Assembly: GCF_000315625.1 (NCBI RefSeq)
Contig: NW_005434616.1
Coordinates: 124,001 to 188,000 of the forward strand
DNA: 64,000 nt
Source: Guillardia theta CCMP2712
Lineage: Eukaryota > Cryptophyceae > Pyrenomonadales > Geminigeraceae
Reading direction: 5' to 3'
The translations under genes were made by a program, and so were the position numbers. Positions 34,401 through 46,645 of this stretch are shown here, in pieces (position 1 is the stretch's first letter; each line of letters opens with the position of its first letter). The notes below the pieces were generated by a model. The model was not told the DNA's origin and made no database searches. It saw nothing but the letters and a program-made list of their open reading frames with translations.

Positions 34401-37400
34401 CCAAAGGCCGTGACTACCTGCCCTGGCTGAGCTGAGGGCGGCACGTTGGCTGGGAAGAGACTCGACAAGCTGGGAAAGTCATAGCTGAAGGAATTGGAGA
34501 GCGATCCGACCTGCAGGACCACCGAGGCTAAAACTTTGGCCGCGATGTCCGATCCAGCAGGAACCGTACAGCTGACTGAGCTTGTGGACTTCCAGCTGGA
34601 TGCCGAGCAGGCTGTAGAGGCCACACGGAGCTTGGGAGAGACGTCAACGGCCCCCAGACCTGAACCAGAGAGTAGGAGAGGGTTTCCGCCGGTCCTGCCG
34701 GAGTTTCCTTGAAACAGCGTGTAGCCAAGGAAGAGAACCTGCAGAGCGCGTGAGAGGAAAGAGGAGAGACACGAGCCCCTCCTGCCTTCTGAGTGAAGGT
34801 CGAGACTGAAGGTGCGTCAGTGGAGACGAAATCTTGACTGGTCCTGTGCGACAGAATGAGGAGGTGGGCCTTGCAGGAGAGTCTGGCGTACCCGAAGCTC
34901 GTAGCTACCGACAAGATGACAGAGGCTGTGTGCTCGGTGAAGGAGACTTGTTTGACTACCACAGAGCTTGTCGACAGCCACCCAGTGCTCGGACTTGCCG
35001 TGTGTTTGACTCGAGCCTGGAGCCGAGGTCAGACGTCAAAAGCAGGGGCTGAGAAAATCCACCTTGGCAGTTGCAGAGGAGGTGGCGAAGTTTGCACCCT
35101 CGACTGTGAACCTCGTTGATCCCACGAGCGGCAGGTTGGCGAGACTTTGATTGGACTCGGCCATAGAGAACTTGACTGGCGAGGGCGAGTCGAAGGTGAT
35201 CCCGCCCAACATACTCCCCACTGCAGCTGCTACAGTGACCTGAGGATCCATCAGCAGAAGCGACTGGTAACGAAGCAAGTTTCTCTCACCTGAGAATGTA
35301 TCGTCCGTCCATAGCCGGGCAGGAGCTTTACAAGTAGTGAAGTCATGGAGGACCACTGAGTGACTTGGCACGAACTTCCTCCCACCCGGGCCTGTCCCGT
35401 ACCGTCGAAGGCCCCGAAGGAGTCACCCAGCATGAGAACGCCATCCGCTCCTGCTGAGACGTTGCTGGCGACATAGACGGGGAAGTTGGTCGTGACGAAC
35501 TTGGAAGGGGCAGGAGCGTCGAAAGTGAACAAGACGATCGACTTTCGCTGTGTCTCTATCGAGGAGTTTGAAGCCTGCTGCTGCCCTCCTACCGTGAAGT
35601 ACAAGGGTGCGTCCGAACCCAACGAGGAGGAAGCTCTCAACCAGATTGCAGTGTCTGACATCCACTCGGAGCTCTCTGAGCTTGTCCACCCCAGCCTGCC
35701 CTGACCACTGCAGGCCACAACTGCGAAGTTCGAGCCGAAGGCCGAAACGATGGCGCCTGTCTTGGGTCCGTTGGCGGGGAGAAGGGAGCTGACGACAGTC
35801 TCATCGTAGGAGAAGGACTCCGTTAGGCCCGCAACCTGGGCGGAGACGCTGCAGACGATCGTCTGAGTGACATTGGCGTCATCGTAGCCCGAAGGAGGGA
35901 GAGAGGCGATGGAGCTATCTGAGAGCCAGGAGACTGCGGGGCTTGCGGTAGCAGTCTGACGAGTTGCCGGCGAAGAATGCGAGACCCCGAAGTTGGCACC
36001 TGACATGGTCATCGAGGACGAGGAGCTCTTGGGAGAGTTGCTGGGGGCGAGGTGGCTCATTGACATGAGATCGAAAGACAGGAGAGTATCTGCTGAAGCC
36101 GTAGCGATCAAGCTGGTGATGACAAGACTATGTAGCCCCAGCAGCCCTGACAAGGGCTTGAGGGCCAAGGAGGACGTCGAGAGCCACATGGTGAAGGCTG
36201 AGGCAGTCGGGAGGACTCGACTCCTGACTGACGAGTCTGAAGGGCCCAAACCAAGTCCGAAGGCCGTCAGGTGTGCCGGGTAGCGAGTCTCGGTGTTTGA
36301 CCTGGACATGTTGAACACTAGCTGAGCGTCATACGACAAGAGCTCTGTCGCAGTGCCCACGAGGCTGGAGGCAGTCAGTTGAGCACTGAGCGTCCTGCCC
36401 ATGCCCGCAGCCGCCATGCAGCTGACCTCCGCGTCCGATATCCACAGGGTCTGTGCCGTGCTGGTCCCAGAGATCCTTGCGCTCACTGACGTATCCCACA
36501 GCCCATAGCTGGACCCAGAGATGTTGAGCATCTGAGAAGAGTCCTGGACCAAGTTAGGACTTGCAGCAACAACCAAGACTGGTCTATCAAAGGTGAATGC
36601 ATCCGTCACAGTGCCGACAGATGCTGAGCCCGTGAGGTTCCCCAAGGCCCCGACGGTCACGCTGACAGAGGCCATCCATGAGCTGCCTGCCGAACTCGCG
36701 GCAAGCAACGAGGTGTCACTCTGCCAGGACGTCGACTCAGAGGCCGAGCGGCCGACTCGAGCCAAAGGCGTCAGGTCGAATGGTGCGAAATTTGCCCCAA
36801 AGATGGTGCAGGAAGACCCTGGGGTAGGGCCGTTGGTTCTGAGCACTGCACTCACAGACGGGTCATCGTAGGTGAAGGCATCGAGCTTGGAGGTCAACCT
36901 GCAGGAATCAAGGGTTTAAGGACAAGTGTTGAGGCCTGAGGAGCGATACCTCGGCTCTGCAAGAGATCCGTTGTACGAGTAGCCTGCCTGAACCTCAACG
37001 GACAGACCAGACTGAGACCCGGGGGGGACGAGACAAATCAGCTGCGAGTCCGACAGCCATAGAGTAGATCTGCATGTTGACTGTCCGACTTTGATCTGCT
37101 GTGCCGCTGAAAGCTTCAAGTCAACGCGACTGATACTCTCCCTCTCTCTCTGTCTCTATCCTTCACTCCCCTTTCCTCAGACCTCCCGCTTTTCTCCTAC
37201 CCAAGTGATTCACCTGACAAGCTCGTGGCTCCAAAGTTGAGCCCGACGGCAGTAACGCGAGCGTTGCCGCTGGTGGGTCCATTGCCCTTGACCACGGCGA
37301 CGAGTGAAGGCGCGTCAAATGAGACTGCATCGAAGATCGTGTACTTGATGTTTGTCTGCAGTCAACGCCATCAGGGCATCGCCACGTTCAGCTTCCAACC

Positions 37401-37792
37401 AGCTCGACTTGCCTGGAGGGTCACAACAATTTCTGACGCGCCCATGGCGAAGCCGGACGTCAAGAGCTTGCAGGTGGCAGAGGTCAAGGAGATCCACTGA
37501 GTTGTGTCGCAGGCTGTGCCGATGAATCTGATCTTCATGTCGGAGGGCTGGTTTCCGAATCCTGCGCCGAAATGTCAGGATAGAGGGCAAGAAGTTTGTA
37601 AGGTTCGGCCTGACCCTGGTACGCTCCGAAGGGACCGCCGCCGTACACGGTGATCGCTGACTGGGCAACGCATGGCACGTTGGAGGGACTCACTGCAGTG
37701 AGAGTCGCCTGGGAATGCCCACAAGAGAAGCTTGCAAAGAGGCAGAGGAGGAGGAGGAGGAGGCGGTCTAGATTTGAATTTCTGGAGTTCAT
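31403..37792 (-). CDS. Giant type I membrane protein with about 15 IPT/TIG repeats
   Basis: IPT/TIG domains are Ig-like folds found in plexins, Met-type receptors and many protist surface proteins. The ATG at 37792 (MNSRNSNLDRLLLLLLCLFA) starts a signal peptide. The first TIG follows at LTAVSPSNVPCVAQSAITVY. Exons run leftwards, with two very long ones (about 35290-36890 and 31403-34620). TIG starts include VVAASPNLVQDSSQMLNISG, SSLLPANGPKTGAIVSAFGS, ITSVSPSNAPYTPVQNISIF and SISPAQGSVTGGNLLEVLG. Each is followed by a GxNFG-like turn and a Cys pair. A membrane-proximal domain (about 32540-33000) precedes the single TM segment IIGISAGGAVFLLAVFLLFW (about 32350-32440) and RRAIRKLEQRK. The cytoplasmic tail is about 320 residues, with a globular end containing YIIRFTFAQDSTW and CVEVELELSGPLRKGEGEML, and no kinase. 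A cell-surface adhesion or recognition role is inferred. Short exons at 34700-37500 are approximate. Confidence 0.8.
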
Positions 37793-38235
37793 CTTCCTGT
37801 ACAAGAGAGACTGTCTGTTGAGTTGGGCGATCCGTTCGAGAGGAGCAGCGAGGAGTACGTGCATGTTGTCTTCTTCCTGCTGCTTCTCATCCTCCTCTCC
37901 CTCTTCGCTTCTCCTCCTCCTCCTTCAGCACTGAGTCCAGAAAATTCGCGCTGCCCCACATTTTGCCCAACCCAAATTTCTCAAGAGGGGTAGAGCACTC
38001 AAGCTATATTCTGAAAAACACCATCTGTATCCCCTAAAAACTCTTGAGTCCAATACAGCTAAATCATGATAAGTAATAAAAACATATGGTCAGATATTTA
38101 CTTATTCACTCAGAGGACCACCCGTCAACCCTCACACACAAAGTTCAGCTCCTGATACGGATCTCCGTTACATCTGTCAAACGGGACCCGGAAAGTCCGT
38201 AACGGTCCATCGGAGTAAACTTATGAAGGTTCCTG

Positions 38236-38273
<38 letters not shown>

Positions 38274-38593
38274 TCTCCTGCTCCTGCTCCTGCTCCTGCT
38301 CCCTGATTTCCTCGCTATACTCAAAATAATTCGTGGTATTCGTTTTCAGGCGTATCTTTCCTCAAGTGTCAAGAGCGGAATATAAAGAAACTTGATCATC
38401 AAGGATCCTCAACACAGCGTGTTCATTGCTCCATGTGCAACAGCAACTCAATCGTGAAAGGGGGAATACATCATCCTGACTTGACTATGAATCGATTCTC
38501 AAGCATCTCGATGTTAAACTCTCCGTTCATCGTCAAAATTTCAAAGAGCTTGGCATCTTCCTGTTGATCAGCAGGTCACTCCCCGATCAAGTT
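37793..38593. other. Intergenic stretch with a hexamer microsatellite
   Basis: Contains the start region of the IPT/TIG gene and the 3' side of the PDZ gene. Imperfect CTCCTG units run from about 38229 to 38310. The rest (38310-38590) is AT-rich with no protein-like frame. Confidence 0.55.
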
Positions 38594-41341
38594 TCACGTC
38601 TCGAGCCCACAGACCTCTTCAGACACGCAGTATCTCCTGCAGAAGGGTAGGTTAAGAAAGGGCTGCAGGAGAAATCACTACTCCTCACCTCAAGTCCTCG
38701 CTACTCATCTCATTCGTCGGTCTGCCATTGACAGACACTATCACGTCGCAGCAACACAACGATCCCTCCGGTCGTCCAGCCTCCTGAAACATCCCAAAAC
38801 CGTGAGGCATCCCTTGCATACAAACACTAGAAAACATTTTCGATCAAGATCTGGTACGGCCCTTCCGTCGGGCTGACGTCTATCCCTACATCTGTGGTCC
38901 AGTCACCCGAAAGAGCACAGGTGTGTAAGTCTTGCCGCTCTCAAACGAGACCCTGACGTCCTCTTGAGGCCCCTGCATGGCGCTCAGACGGGGAGAAGTC
39001 AGACGGACAGTACTCTTACCATGACTGACTGGGAGGTAGTCAGGACGACCTCCCTGAGAGTCAGCTTCCCTTGAATCTACAAAGCGTCAGGAGATCTCGT
39101 CTCAGGGTGCCAGGCTTCACCACAAAGTCATTCCGTCGGATCCACCGCTCGATCCCATCGCTCCATCTCACGCAGTACTCCTCTCCGTTGCAGGCCAGGA
39201 CCCGCCCCACCTCCTTGCACCCCAGGAAAGAGACTCCCAGGCCGACGCAAGGCTGCAGGAGACGCAGGACTTGAGCCTTGTTGAGGTGGTACACAGAGAC
39301 GCCGTCGATGGCGTGCAGCCAGCCCCCGCTGAAGGAGCTCGATGACTAGATGAGGCACTTTGTCAAGAACTGACCTCGAGACTTTAAATTGCTGAGCTGG
39401 ACTCTGAGGGCGAGGACGGTTACAGGCATTCGTTACTAGCGAGGAAGCTGTACCTGGTCTTGTACGGACATGATCCTGTAGGGCCCTCTGCATCTCACAA
39501 TCCTGATCTGTGAACAGGGTCAGATCTTGCAAGAAATTTCTTCTAGCAGTTCAACAGGAGGGAGGAGGTGGAGGATTTCTAGCGAGCTTCCGTGCTTCAT
39601 CAACTTGATGGATAGAATCTCTGCCGACATCATCAGGGGAGCAACCAAGGGGGACAAGCATACCGCTCAAGTCCTCAATGCGCAAAGGAAACATCACACC
39701 GTAAGATCTTGCAAGGACGAGGCTCATGGAGGTTGTTGAAGACTGTTGAGGTCAAACGTGCATCTCACATCAAGCAGCAACACTTCTGGTAACGTCACCT
39801 CTCGATTCATTGCGCCATTCTTGGCTAGTTCCAAATTCGTTAGCCGAGAATTGTCGATAACAATTAAAATCATCACCATCATTTTCCACAATTCCATGGC
39901 CCCCGGACTCTTTCTTCTTCAATCCATACGTTAGTAGCATCTTGCATGTCTAGTTAGAAATGCGTACTCCCATGAAAAGGCTCTCAGCGATCTCAACTTT
40001 GAGGTTATGAGTGGATTTTCCATCAATCATATGGATGATGTCCCCTCTGCTTGCAAATATTACTTCTCCTACAGACCTGATTGCTCACCTTCTCAGAATG
40101 TCACTCCCCTTCACCTCAGTCTGTAATCATATCCGTCAGCCTGTCAAGTTGGAAGCAAAACTCACCCGATACGAGACATCAACAACTTGAAGGAGGGCCT
40201 TGGTAGTCACTTCCACTTGTTTGCACCTCTCCATTCGGACCATCCTCGTCATCACAGCTTTCTTTGTTGGTTCTTCCTCGACTGTTGCTGCTGGATCCTC
40301 AGCAAGCCCCTTCCTCTGCAGCAAGGATCATTCCTACCCCCCCCCCCTCTTAGCTTGCTGACCAGTCTGTCAAACTTTTGGCATGTTGCCAGCCTTTCCC
40401 TCCAAGACATCGTCGCCCAATCATAAGGTTCTGTTGAAGAAGTTGCATGTTCCACAAGCTCGGCATCGAGCGCTTTAAATTGTCTCCACGCCGCATCTTC
40501 CGCAGCCTCGTTGGACGACTGGCGGCTCTCGGTGTGTAGTTTGACCCTTGCCTTGGCCGCCAGGAGAGTTTGATAGGATTGTATTAACTTGGAGCTCTGC
40601 GTCCTTGTACTGATTTCACAATTTCAACAAGGGATGATCATGATGACAGATGTCAAAGATCTCGGCACTACCTTGACAGATGCCGATGTTCAACGGCCTC
40701 GACATGTTTGCTTTGGAGCACCCTGCCGCGTGCAAGCAGCTGCAACCTGACACTTTCGTAATGCAAAATGTTCGTCAACGTCGAGACTTTCAATCTTGCA
40801 TCGGCCAGATTTTCTTTGGTGAATGAAGTACAAGAGCTGGGATCCGAAGCCAAACTTGTCTGGACGATCTTTTGGGTCAATAGCTCGTTTTCCATCTGCC
40901 ACAGCACAGTTCATTTCTCAAGATGAATGAAAGCAGGACGGAGAGAAATAAAGCAGGACGGAGAGAATTAAAGCAGGACGGAGAGTACCTCGAGTGCCTT
41001 GCAAGAATCTTCCAGCCTTCGCTTCAGGATGCATTGCTCCAGGTATTCCATCCCCCCGCGCATCAGGTAGTATTCTTCTGTTACATTCCCGCGCTCCTTA
41101 GTGACTCTGACCTGCACGAACGTGCCTTGTCTGCGCCACATGTCATGGAAACAGTGGAAGGCAAGGAGCATCCTTGCCTCCCTTGCAGATGAGTGTGCAC
41201 TTGTACCGCACATCCTTCACCAGTGTAAGCTCTGCCATCGACGGCTTCCACGGTGTCGCCAGGTTGGATCTCAGCATGGAATGCCGAAGTCCCTCCTACC
41301 ACATGCGCGCAGACCGGCTTAAGGGCCCCATCAACCATCAT
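38594..41341 (-). CDS. Coiled-coil protein with two PDZ-like domains and a Tudor/SAM-like segment
   Basis: Multi-exon gene reading leftwards; 5' end incomplete. The first exon has a PDZ-like stretch: ALKPVCAHVVGGTSAFHAEI, then QPGDTVEAVDGRAYT, continuing KCTLICKGGKDAPCFPLF. Middle exons are helical: GGMEYLEQCILKRRLEDSCK, LWQMENELLTQKIVQTSLAS, then LADARLKVSTLTNILHYESV, EPYDWATMSWRERLATCQKF and KRMVRM-like segments. The exon 39061-39294 has VGLGVSFLGCKEVGRVLACN, then EEYCVRWSDGIERWIRRNDF, a small Tudor-like barrel pattern. The last exons form a second PDZ: DVSPTEGPYQILIENVF, GRPDGSLCCCDVIVSVNGRP and TNEMSSEDLRRYCVSEEVCG. The end is at TGA 38594-38596; that join uses a GT-AG intron of about 54 bp and keeps frame. 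PDZ domains bind C-terminal peptides, so a scaffold role is inferred. The number of exons is uncertain. Confidence 0.55.
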
Positions 41342-42195
41342 CTCGCTGGCAAGTCAAGGCGTCAGGTTCATCACATCGCTCATGGCCTTCCCGCCCCCTC
41401 ACCTCAAGAAAATCCCGAACAAAAAAGTCAATTCAACTCGGAGTCCGAGTTCGGAGGTTCCGGCGACTCGCCGGAAGCTGGAGCCACTCAGGCCCGGCCG
41501 GTTCCTCCGAACTCGAACTCGGATGATCCCGCGGCCCGGCGGTGCCACTCGGAGACTCGGACACCGGCGTGATTCGGACATGATCGGATGGCCATCGAGA
41601 AATTAATCGCTAGTAGGCCATACTTTTTACTCAAAGTTAAGTTAAGCCACATAACATCATAGCGTTCTCAGTGATGAGCCGCCTGCTGCGATGCTGACTC
41701 GACTCACAGCGATGATGTTCAAACTACTTCGTTCGTAATCCGATCGCTTTCAAGACGGTCATTGAGTTCGGACGCCAAAGTAGCTTGAAGGGCACTTCTA
41801 ATTACATATTCGACCACTGGCCATATCCCAAGTTTCCCACTACCTTTCTCTCCTGACTCTCTTCTCAGCTTTTGCTTGATGCCGACTGCTATGGACCATC
41901 GCTAGCGTCAGGGTCTCAGTTCCTGGTCCCAAAGTTCGAACGCTTATCATGACTTGAAGTTTCAAATGATGGCTGTCAGAGTGAACGAAACTGACGTTAC
42001 ATCTAACGTACAAAGCCCTGCCAATTCTCCGAGCGATCAGTAGGAAATTCTGGAGCGAGCATGAAAATATGGACCGAGTACGAGTCAACCTATACACAAA
42101 GAATCAGCCATGTACCGACAACCAGGGAATCGCGTGCAAAGAACACTAAAGAACAACATTACAGGTTTGGAATCCATCGCACTCAGAGGAGGTTC
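41342..42195. other. Intergenic stretch with GC-rich hairpin and dispersed repeat
   Basis: No gene seen. An inverted repeat at 41444-41464 / 41492-41524 (TCCGAGTTCGGAGGTTCCGG against CCGGTTCCTCCGAACTCG) could fold into a hairpin of about 80 bases. It is followed at 41626 by the TTTACTCAAAGTTAAG repeat. The rest is unremarkable. Confidence 0.55.
41626..41645 (+). repeat. Dispersed repeat TTTACTCAAAGTTAAG, copy 2
   Basis: TTTTACTCAAAGTTAAGTTA, identical over 19-20 bases to copy 1 at 28972, again just after a GC-rich palindromic block (41444-41570). Confidence 0.7.
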
Positions 42196-43161
42196 TCAGA
42201 GGAGGTTCTTCACATCCTCCTGCGAGGTTCCCGGAGGGACAGCAGGCTTGTAGGGCCTCTCGTGGATCCACATCTGCACCAGCTTCAGTGCTGTACACAC
42301 TCAAGATTTTCGGTCAGGACGGACCTGTGCGATCCACTTGGTATCGAACGCAGGAGATCCGGCGTGCAGGGTCCGGGGATCAGGAGTCCCGTCCTTGAAA
42401 GCTGGGAAGAAGAGCAGGGCTTTCCCCTTCTCCGGCCTCACTTTGAGATCCAGCTCCTTGAAGGTAGTCATGCCCCCTCCACTAGCTGGGACATCGTTCA
42501 AGTAGACCAGGAGAGTGGCTAGTCTCTGCCCTCCGTTTGCGGCCTCCTCTTTGGGAACTGCGTCCTCGTGCCAATTGAAGAAATCTCCCATCTCATACCG
42601 CACTATCTGGGGCTCCTCCATCTGCTCAACGCTGATTTCCGGTAGAAGAGCAAGGGCTTTTTTTATCAGGGTTTCACACTTGCTGTACTTAACGAACCAC
42701 GTGGTGCTCTGCCGATTACTCCCTGTCAATGAGCCTCCGAAAGTCGCTGAGTTGATCTTGATAGAGTCCCCTGTGCTCTCCCCGTTGACCCCCAGATTTG
42801 CGTAGGTCTCGCACGAAGAATCATCGAAGAATCTATCGATGCAGAAAACCGGCGGGTCCACGTTCACAACCTTCAATCCAGGAAATGACAGGTCTACACT
42901 AATGTGATTCGAAAGGTCTACTTTGCCTCCAGCAGCTTTCTTTGTATTCTTCACCTTGCTTGCTTTCGAGGAAGAGCATTTCAGAGTGTGTAGTCCTGAC
43001 CCGATAGGCAGTCTATGAACCCTGCCGACGTGACGAGCCAGGCAAGGCGAAGTCACAGCAAAGCTGCAAGGAGATGTAAGAGCAAAGCTGCAGACCCTAG
43101 CAACGCTGATCATGAGCAACGCGCAGGCACGAGCATGGTATCGAAGCTGAGCGACTACCAT
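42196..43161 (-). CDS. Prolyl 4-hydroxylase-type 2OG-Fe(II) oxygenase
   Basis: Two exons, 42325-43161 and 42196-42273, joined by a 51-bp intron that restores the family C-terminus (KWIAQ-MWIHERPY). P4H enzymes hydroxylate peptidyl proline (or related substrates) using Fe(II), O2 and 2-oxoglutarate, usually in the ER or Golgi. Seen motifs are the iron-binding HxD in DFFNWHEDAVPKEE, TLLVYLNDVPASGGGMTTF, the strand LKVRPEKGKALLFFP, the distal His in DPRTLHAGSPAFDTK and the 2OG-binding Lys right after it. All required residues are present. The N-terminus (MVVAQLRYHARACALLMISV) is hydrophobic and could be a signal peptide or anchor; about 55 residues of low-complexity linker follow. Length, about 305 residues, fits the single-domain algal and plant P4H group. 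It ends at TGA 42196-42198. Confidence 0.88.
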
Positions 43162-44130
43162 CGCGCCCCCCCTCTTTAAATCCCTTGGTTGTTCCCCGAC
43201 TTTCTTTATTGACTGAAAAAATTAGAGGTAACATACAGTCTTTAAAATTAAGGGGTGTTGCCTTAAAATAAGCCCCTTGTGGTCTAGCATACGAGGTCAA
43301 ACAGCCTACTTGGCGAGGCGGAAGCGGGATAGGGCCGTTGACCAGATGTACATGGCGAGTCGCTCGCGCAGCCCCCCGCGAGCATCAAGATTCACAGACA
43401 CAACCAGGTGACTCCTCCTCCTCCTCCTCCTGCTCCTCCTCCTCCTCCTTCTCCTCCTCCTCCTCCTCCTTCTCCTCCTCCTTCTCCTCCTCCTCCTCCT
43501 CCTCCTCCTCCTCCTCCTCCTCCTCCTCCTGCTCCTCCTCCTGCTCCTCCTCCTGCTCCTCCTCCTGCTCCTGCTCCTGGTGTTANNNNNNNNNNNNNNN
43601 NNNNNNNNNNNNNNNNNNNNNNNNNNNNNNNNNNNNNNNNNNNNNNNNNNNNNNNNNNNNNNNNNNNNNNNNNNNNNNNNNNNNNCTCCTCCTCCTCCTC
43701 CTCCTCCTCCTCCTCGTCCTCCACGATCACCACCAGCTCCTCCTCAACGACCAGCTCCTCCTCCTCCTATGTTCTCCTACTACTGCTACTATTGCTACTA
43801 CTTCCTTCTCCTATGTCCTTCTCTTCCTTCTCCTACCTACCTCCGATTACCTCCTCCCTCCTCTTCTCCTTATCTCCTACCTCCTCCTGGCTACCCCTTC
43901 CTACCGCCTCGACTTTCCTCTTCCTCTCCTCCTCCTAACTCCTTGCGTAATCATCATCAACACCACCACCTCCACCATCACCACCACTTATCACTTATCT
44001 TATGATGTTGAAAGACCCTGACATCGCAAAACAATGTTTAGAAACGCAGAGACCGCTCGGAGACCGCCAATAGTTCAGAAGATACTCGATGCGAATGCAA
44101 CGTGAGATGATGGTGTTTGCGGATGGCAGA
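43162..44130. other. Intergenic stretch with CTC repeat and assembly gap
   Basis: Contains the upstream region of the prolyl hydroxylase gene, then CTC/CTG-rich sequence (43408-43585 and 43686-43770) around the gap, then CT-rich sequence to 43990. No gene seen. Confidence 0.6.
43408..43770. repeat. (CTC)n/(CTCCTG)n microsatellite interrupted by 100 N
   Basis: Bases 43586-43685 are exactly 100 N, the usual placeholder for a gap of unknown size. Both flanks are the same CTC triplet repeat, so the gap is most simply a repeat that the assembly could not cross. Confidence 0.95.
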
Positions 44131-46570
44131 AGTCAGTGAGAGTTCTGCAGGGAAATAAAGGAGACAGTCAGGACTTCAAAGGCTTTTGTCGACCTCTTCG
44201 AGCGGCATGTCCAAGAGAACGACATCCAACTCGCGTACCATCACAGACTCTCAAGGTCGGTGGGAACCTCACCAACATGGCAGGAGGTTCAACTTCCTCA
44301 AGATGTCAACATTTTATGAAAACAGCACTGTTTCCAACAATTGCACGGTCTTCCCATATCACCTCATGTTGCAACAGCTTACCAACTACGTGCAGGGAAA
44401 GCCGCAGGCTGGAACACTTGCGCTAGTGCTGATATTCCAGTACTACTCTGGGAGGTAAACAGCTCTTGCATCTCACCCTGCGGGTTGACGTTGAGGTCCA
44501 GACGACAATTTGATCACATTCAGTCTGCTCAAGTCTTTACGTTTGAAGACATCAAGGCTATCAACTCAACGATTGATCAGGTTCCTCCTGCTCCGTGCCC
44601 ATGCACACACCCTGTCATACAGTGACAGCCACACAGCCCGAGCTCTGGAAGTTCATGAAGGAATTCTTCCCAGGAGTGTTCACTAAGAGCGAGGTACGGT
44701 ACTTCTCTTCTAGGCAAGAGTTGTAATCACTAGCTCCAACAGATCGCCTGGATGTTCAAGATGGCGAATTCCATGGAAGGTGTTTCAGATGACAACTCAT
44801 TCTTGCTTCATTTCGACGAGTTTGTTGCACTTCTCTGTCAGATTGGCTGCCAACTGTGAAGTCTTCACTTTGATCCTCCTTGCTCTGATCTTGTTGCACT
44901 ACAGATATCGTGGAGACTCTGTGGATGAGATTGTGAGGAAACTAGGGCTGCGCATGGGTCTCAATGACCCCATCAACGTTCGGAACCATCTGGTGTCCCT
45001 TCACTCTCTCGGCTCCTCCTCCGCATGCTCACATGCCCAAAAGGCGAAACTTGGCAGGCAGGACGCAGGTTTTGGAGCATGGAAGAGCGACGAGCCGATC
45101 AGACCTCTGTGTGCGGAGGGGAACGTTCGGGTATGTGCGGGAGTTCCAGGCACTGGCGTGTTGACCTCTCGTTACGAAGGTCCCGTTGGGTGACCATGCT
45201 GCATCGTGGATACTTTCAAACGATGAGATGCTGTCGATGAAGGCGAAGCTTGTTCAAAACTTCCCATCTCTGGAGGTTTTGCTGCATTGTTGACCTCTGA
45301 ATGACGTGAAGGAATGATTGCAGGTGCCGGACTGGATGTCGTTCCCTGGACAATACGTCGCCCTTGCCTTTCCTCAACATGGGTTCGTGCTTGACACTCC
45401 TCGTGAGGTTTGTTCACAGCAGACAGGGTGAGGAATGGGAAGCAAATTCGGTTCCGCATCTCCATCCGCAGCGTTGCTCCTCGCCTTGTTCAGGTTCTGC
45501 TATGTGAAGAAGAAATCTCAGGGAATGAACGAGAGTGTACAGCTGTGGTACCGCCTTGAAAACCTGGACGGCATCTCAATCAAACAAAAATCTTCTCAAT
45601 TGATCGCAACTGGAATGGACTTCTTGCTTGTCGGGACTATCAAAGCTTGAAGAAAGTTTCCTAACGCGGCTTGTAGGATTTCTCCCTCAAGGGTATCCAG
45701 CCCGGCATTCATCTCGGAGGGGTCGTCTTCTCGGCCGAGGTGGACTGAGACGTGTGCACGTGTGCTGGCGATCTGAAGTCCAACTGCAGGAGGGAGGAAC
45801 AGAGTTGTTCCGGTGCCCTGTTTACCTCCAAGTCATCGACCTCCGCGACCTCGACGAGAATGTTCTGACCAAGATAGTGGCGGCCTCTGTGAGACCATCT
45901 CTGACTCGATCCCCGACGCCCTTGACGCTCACTGCAGATAGAAGAAAGGACCCTCCGAATGAAACTCGCGGAGACTGCAGAAGACAACTCAGCTATCAAC
46001 GCAACACACCTCCAGCAGGTTCCCCAGCGATGCTTCTCAGCTGCTCGAACCGTGACCCCACGCGCAGGCTCTGGACGATTTGGGGATGCCGTCACTCGTA
46101 GGCGATGTCCATGACTTCATGAGGATGCTTGCACCTGAGGATGGAGAGACTAGTATAGACCAGGTGGAAGTTTGAACCCTTGACTTTGGTCCGATGATCC
46201 AGCTTTCTCCACAGCTCATGAGGAAAATTTACCGGCCCTCGAGACAAAAAGTAGACAGCAAGGTCGTGACTCACGATCCTGGATTGGACTGACATGGTTG
46301 TAGAGGTCCATCGCAGCCAAACAGAAGGATGAGATTCAGAAGGTTGTTTACGAGACTGGGCTTGCTGCCGTGATCACAGTCAAGCACTCGTTGGAGATCA
46401 CAGAGCTTCAGCAGAACTATCAAGACACCCTCTCGATCATACAAAGCTCCCCAACAAGGTTCAAGAACGCAGGATTGATGTCGGGCTCGGTCAGCGTAGA
46501 GCCAAGCAAGACCTTCAGCGAGAGCGGCACAGAAAACTTAGGGAGGAGGAAGTCAATTACGTGATTGCAG
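44130..46570 (+). CDS. Unrecognised multi-exon gene with EF-hand-like segments
   Basis: No family recognised, but a consistent protein runs through many short exons with GT-AG borders. Pieces are EIKETVRTSKAFVDLFERHV (44158-44252), KMSTFYENSTVSNNCTVFPY, and HLMLQQLTNYVQ. ELWKFMKEFFPGVFTKSE (about 44638-44692) is followed by IAWMFKMANSMEG and YRGDSVDEIVRKLGLRMGLN. Later come VPDWMSFPGQYVALAFPQHG, QGMNESVQLWYRLENLDGIS, VIDLRDLDENVLTKIVAAS, ERTLRMKLAETAEDNSAINA, and ALDDLGMPSLVGDVHDFMRM with LAPEDGETSID. The last segment and FMKEFFPGVFTKSEIAWMF have the helix-loop-helix spacing of degenerate EF-hands; this is weak. The final exon (46386-46565) has two possible frames. Several exon borders are unsettled. 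Confidence 0.45.
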
Positions 46571-46645
46571 TTATCTCTAGGTAGAATGTACAATAAAAAC
46601 TTCTTGACATCAAGTGAGGCATCATGTCCTGATTCTTCTGAATCA

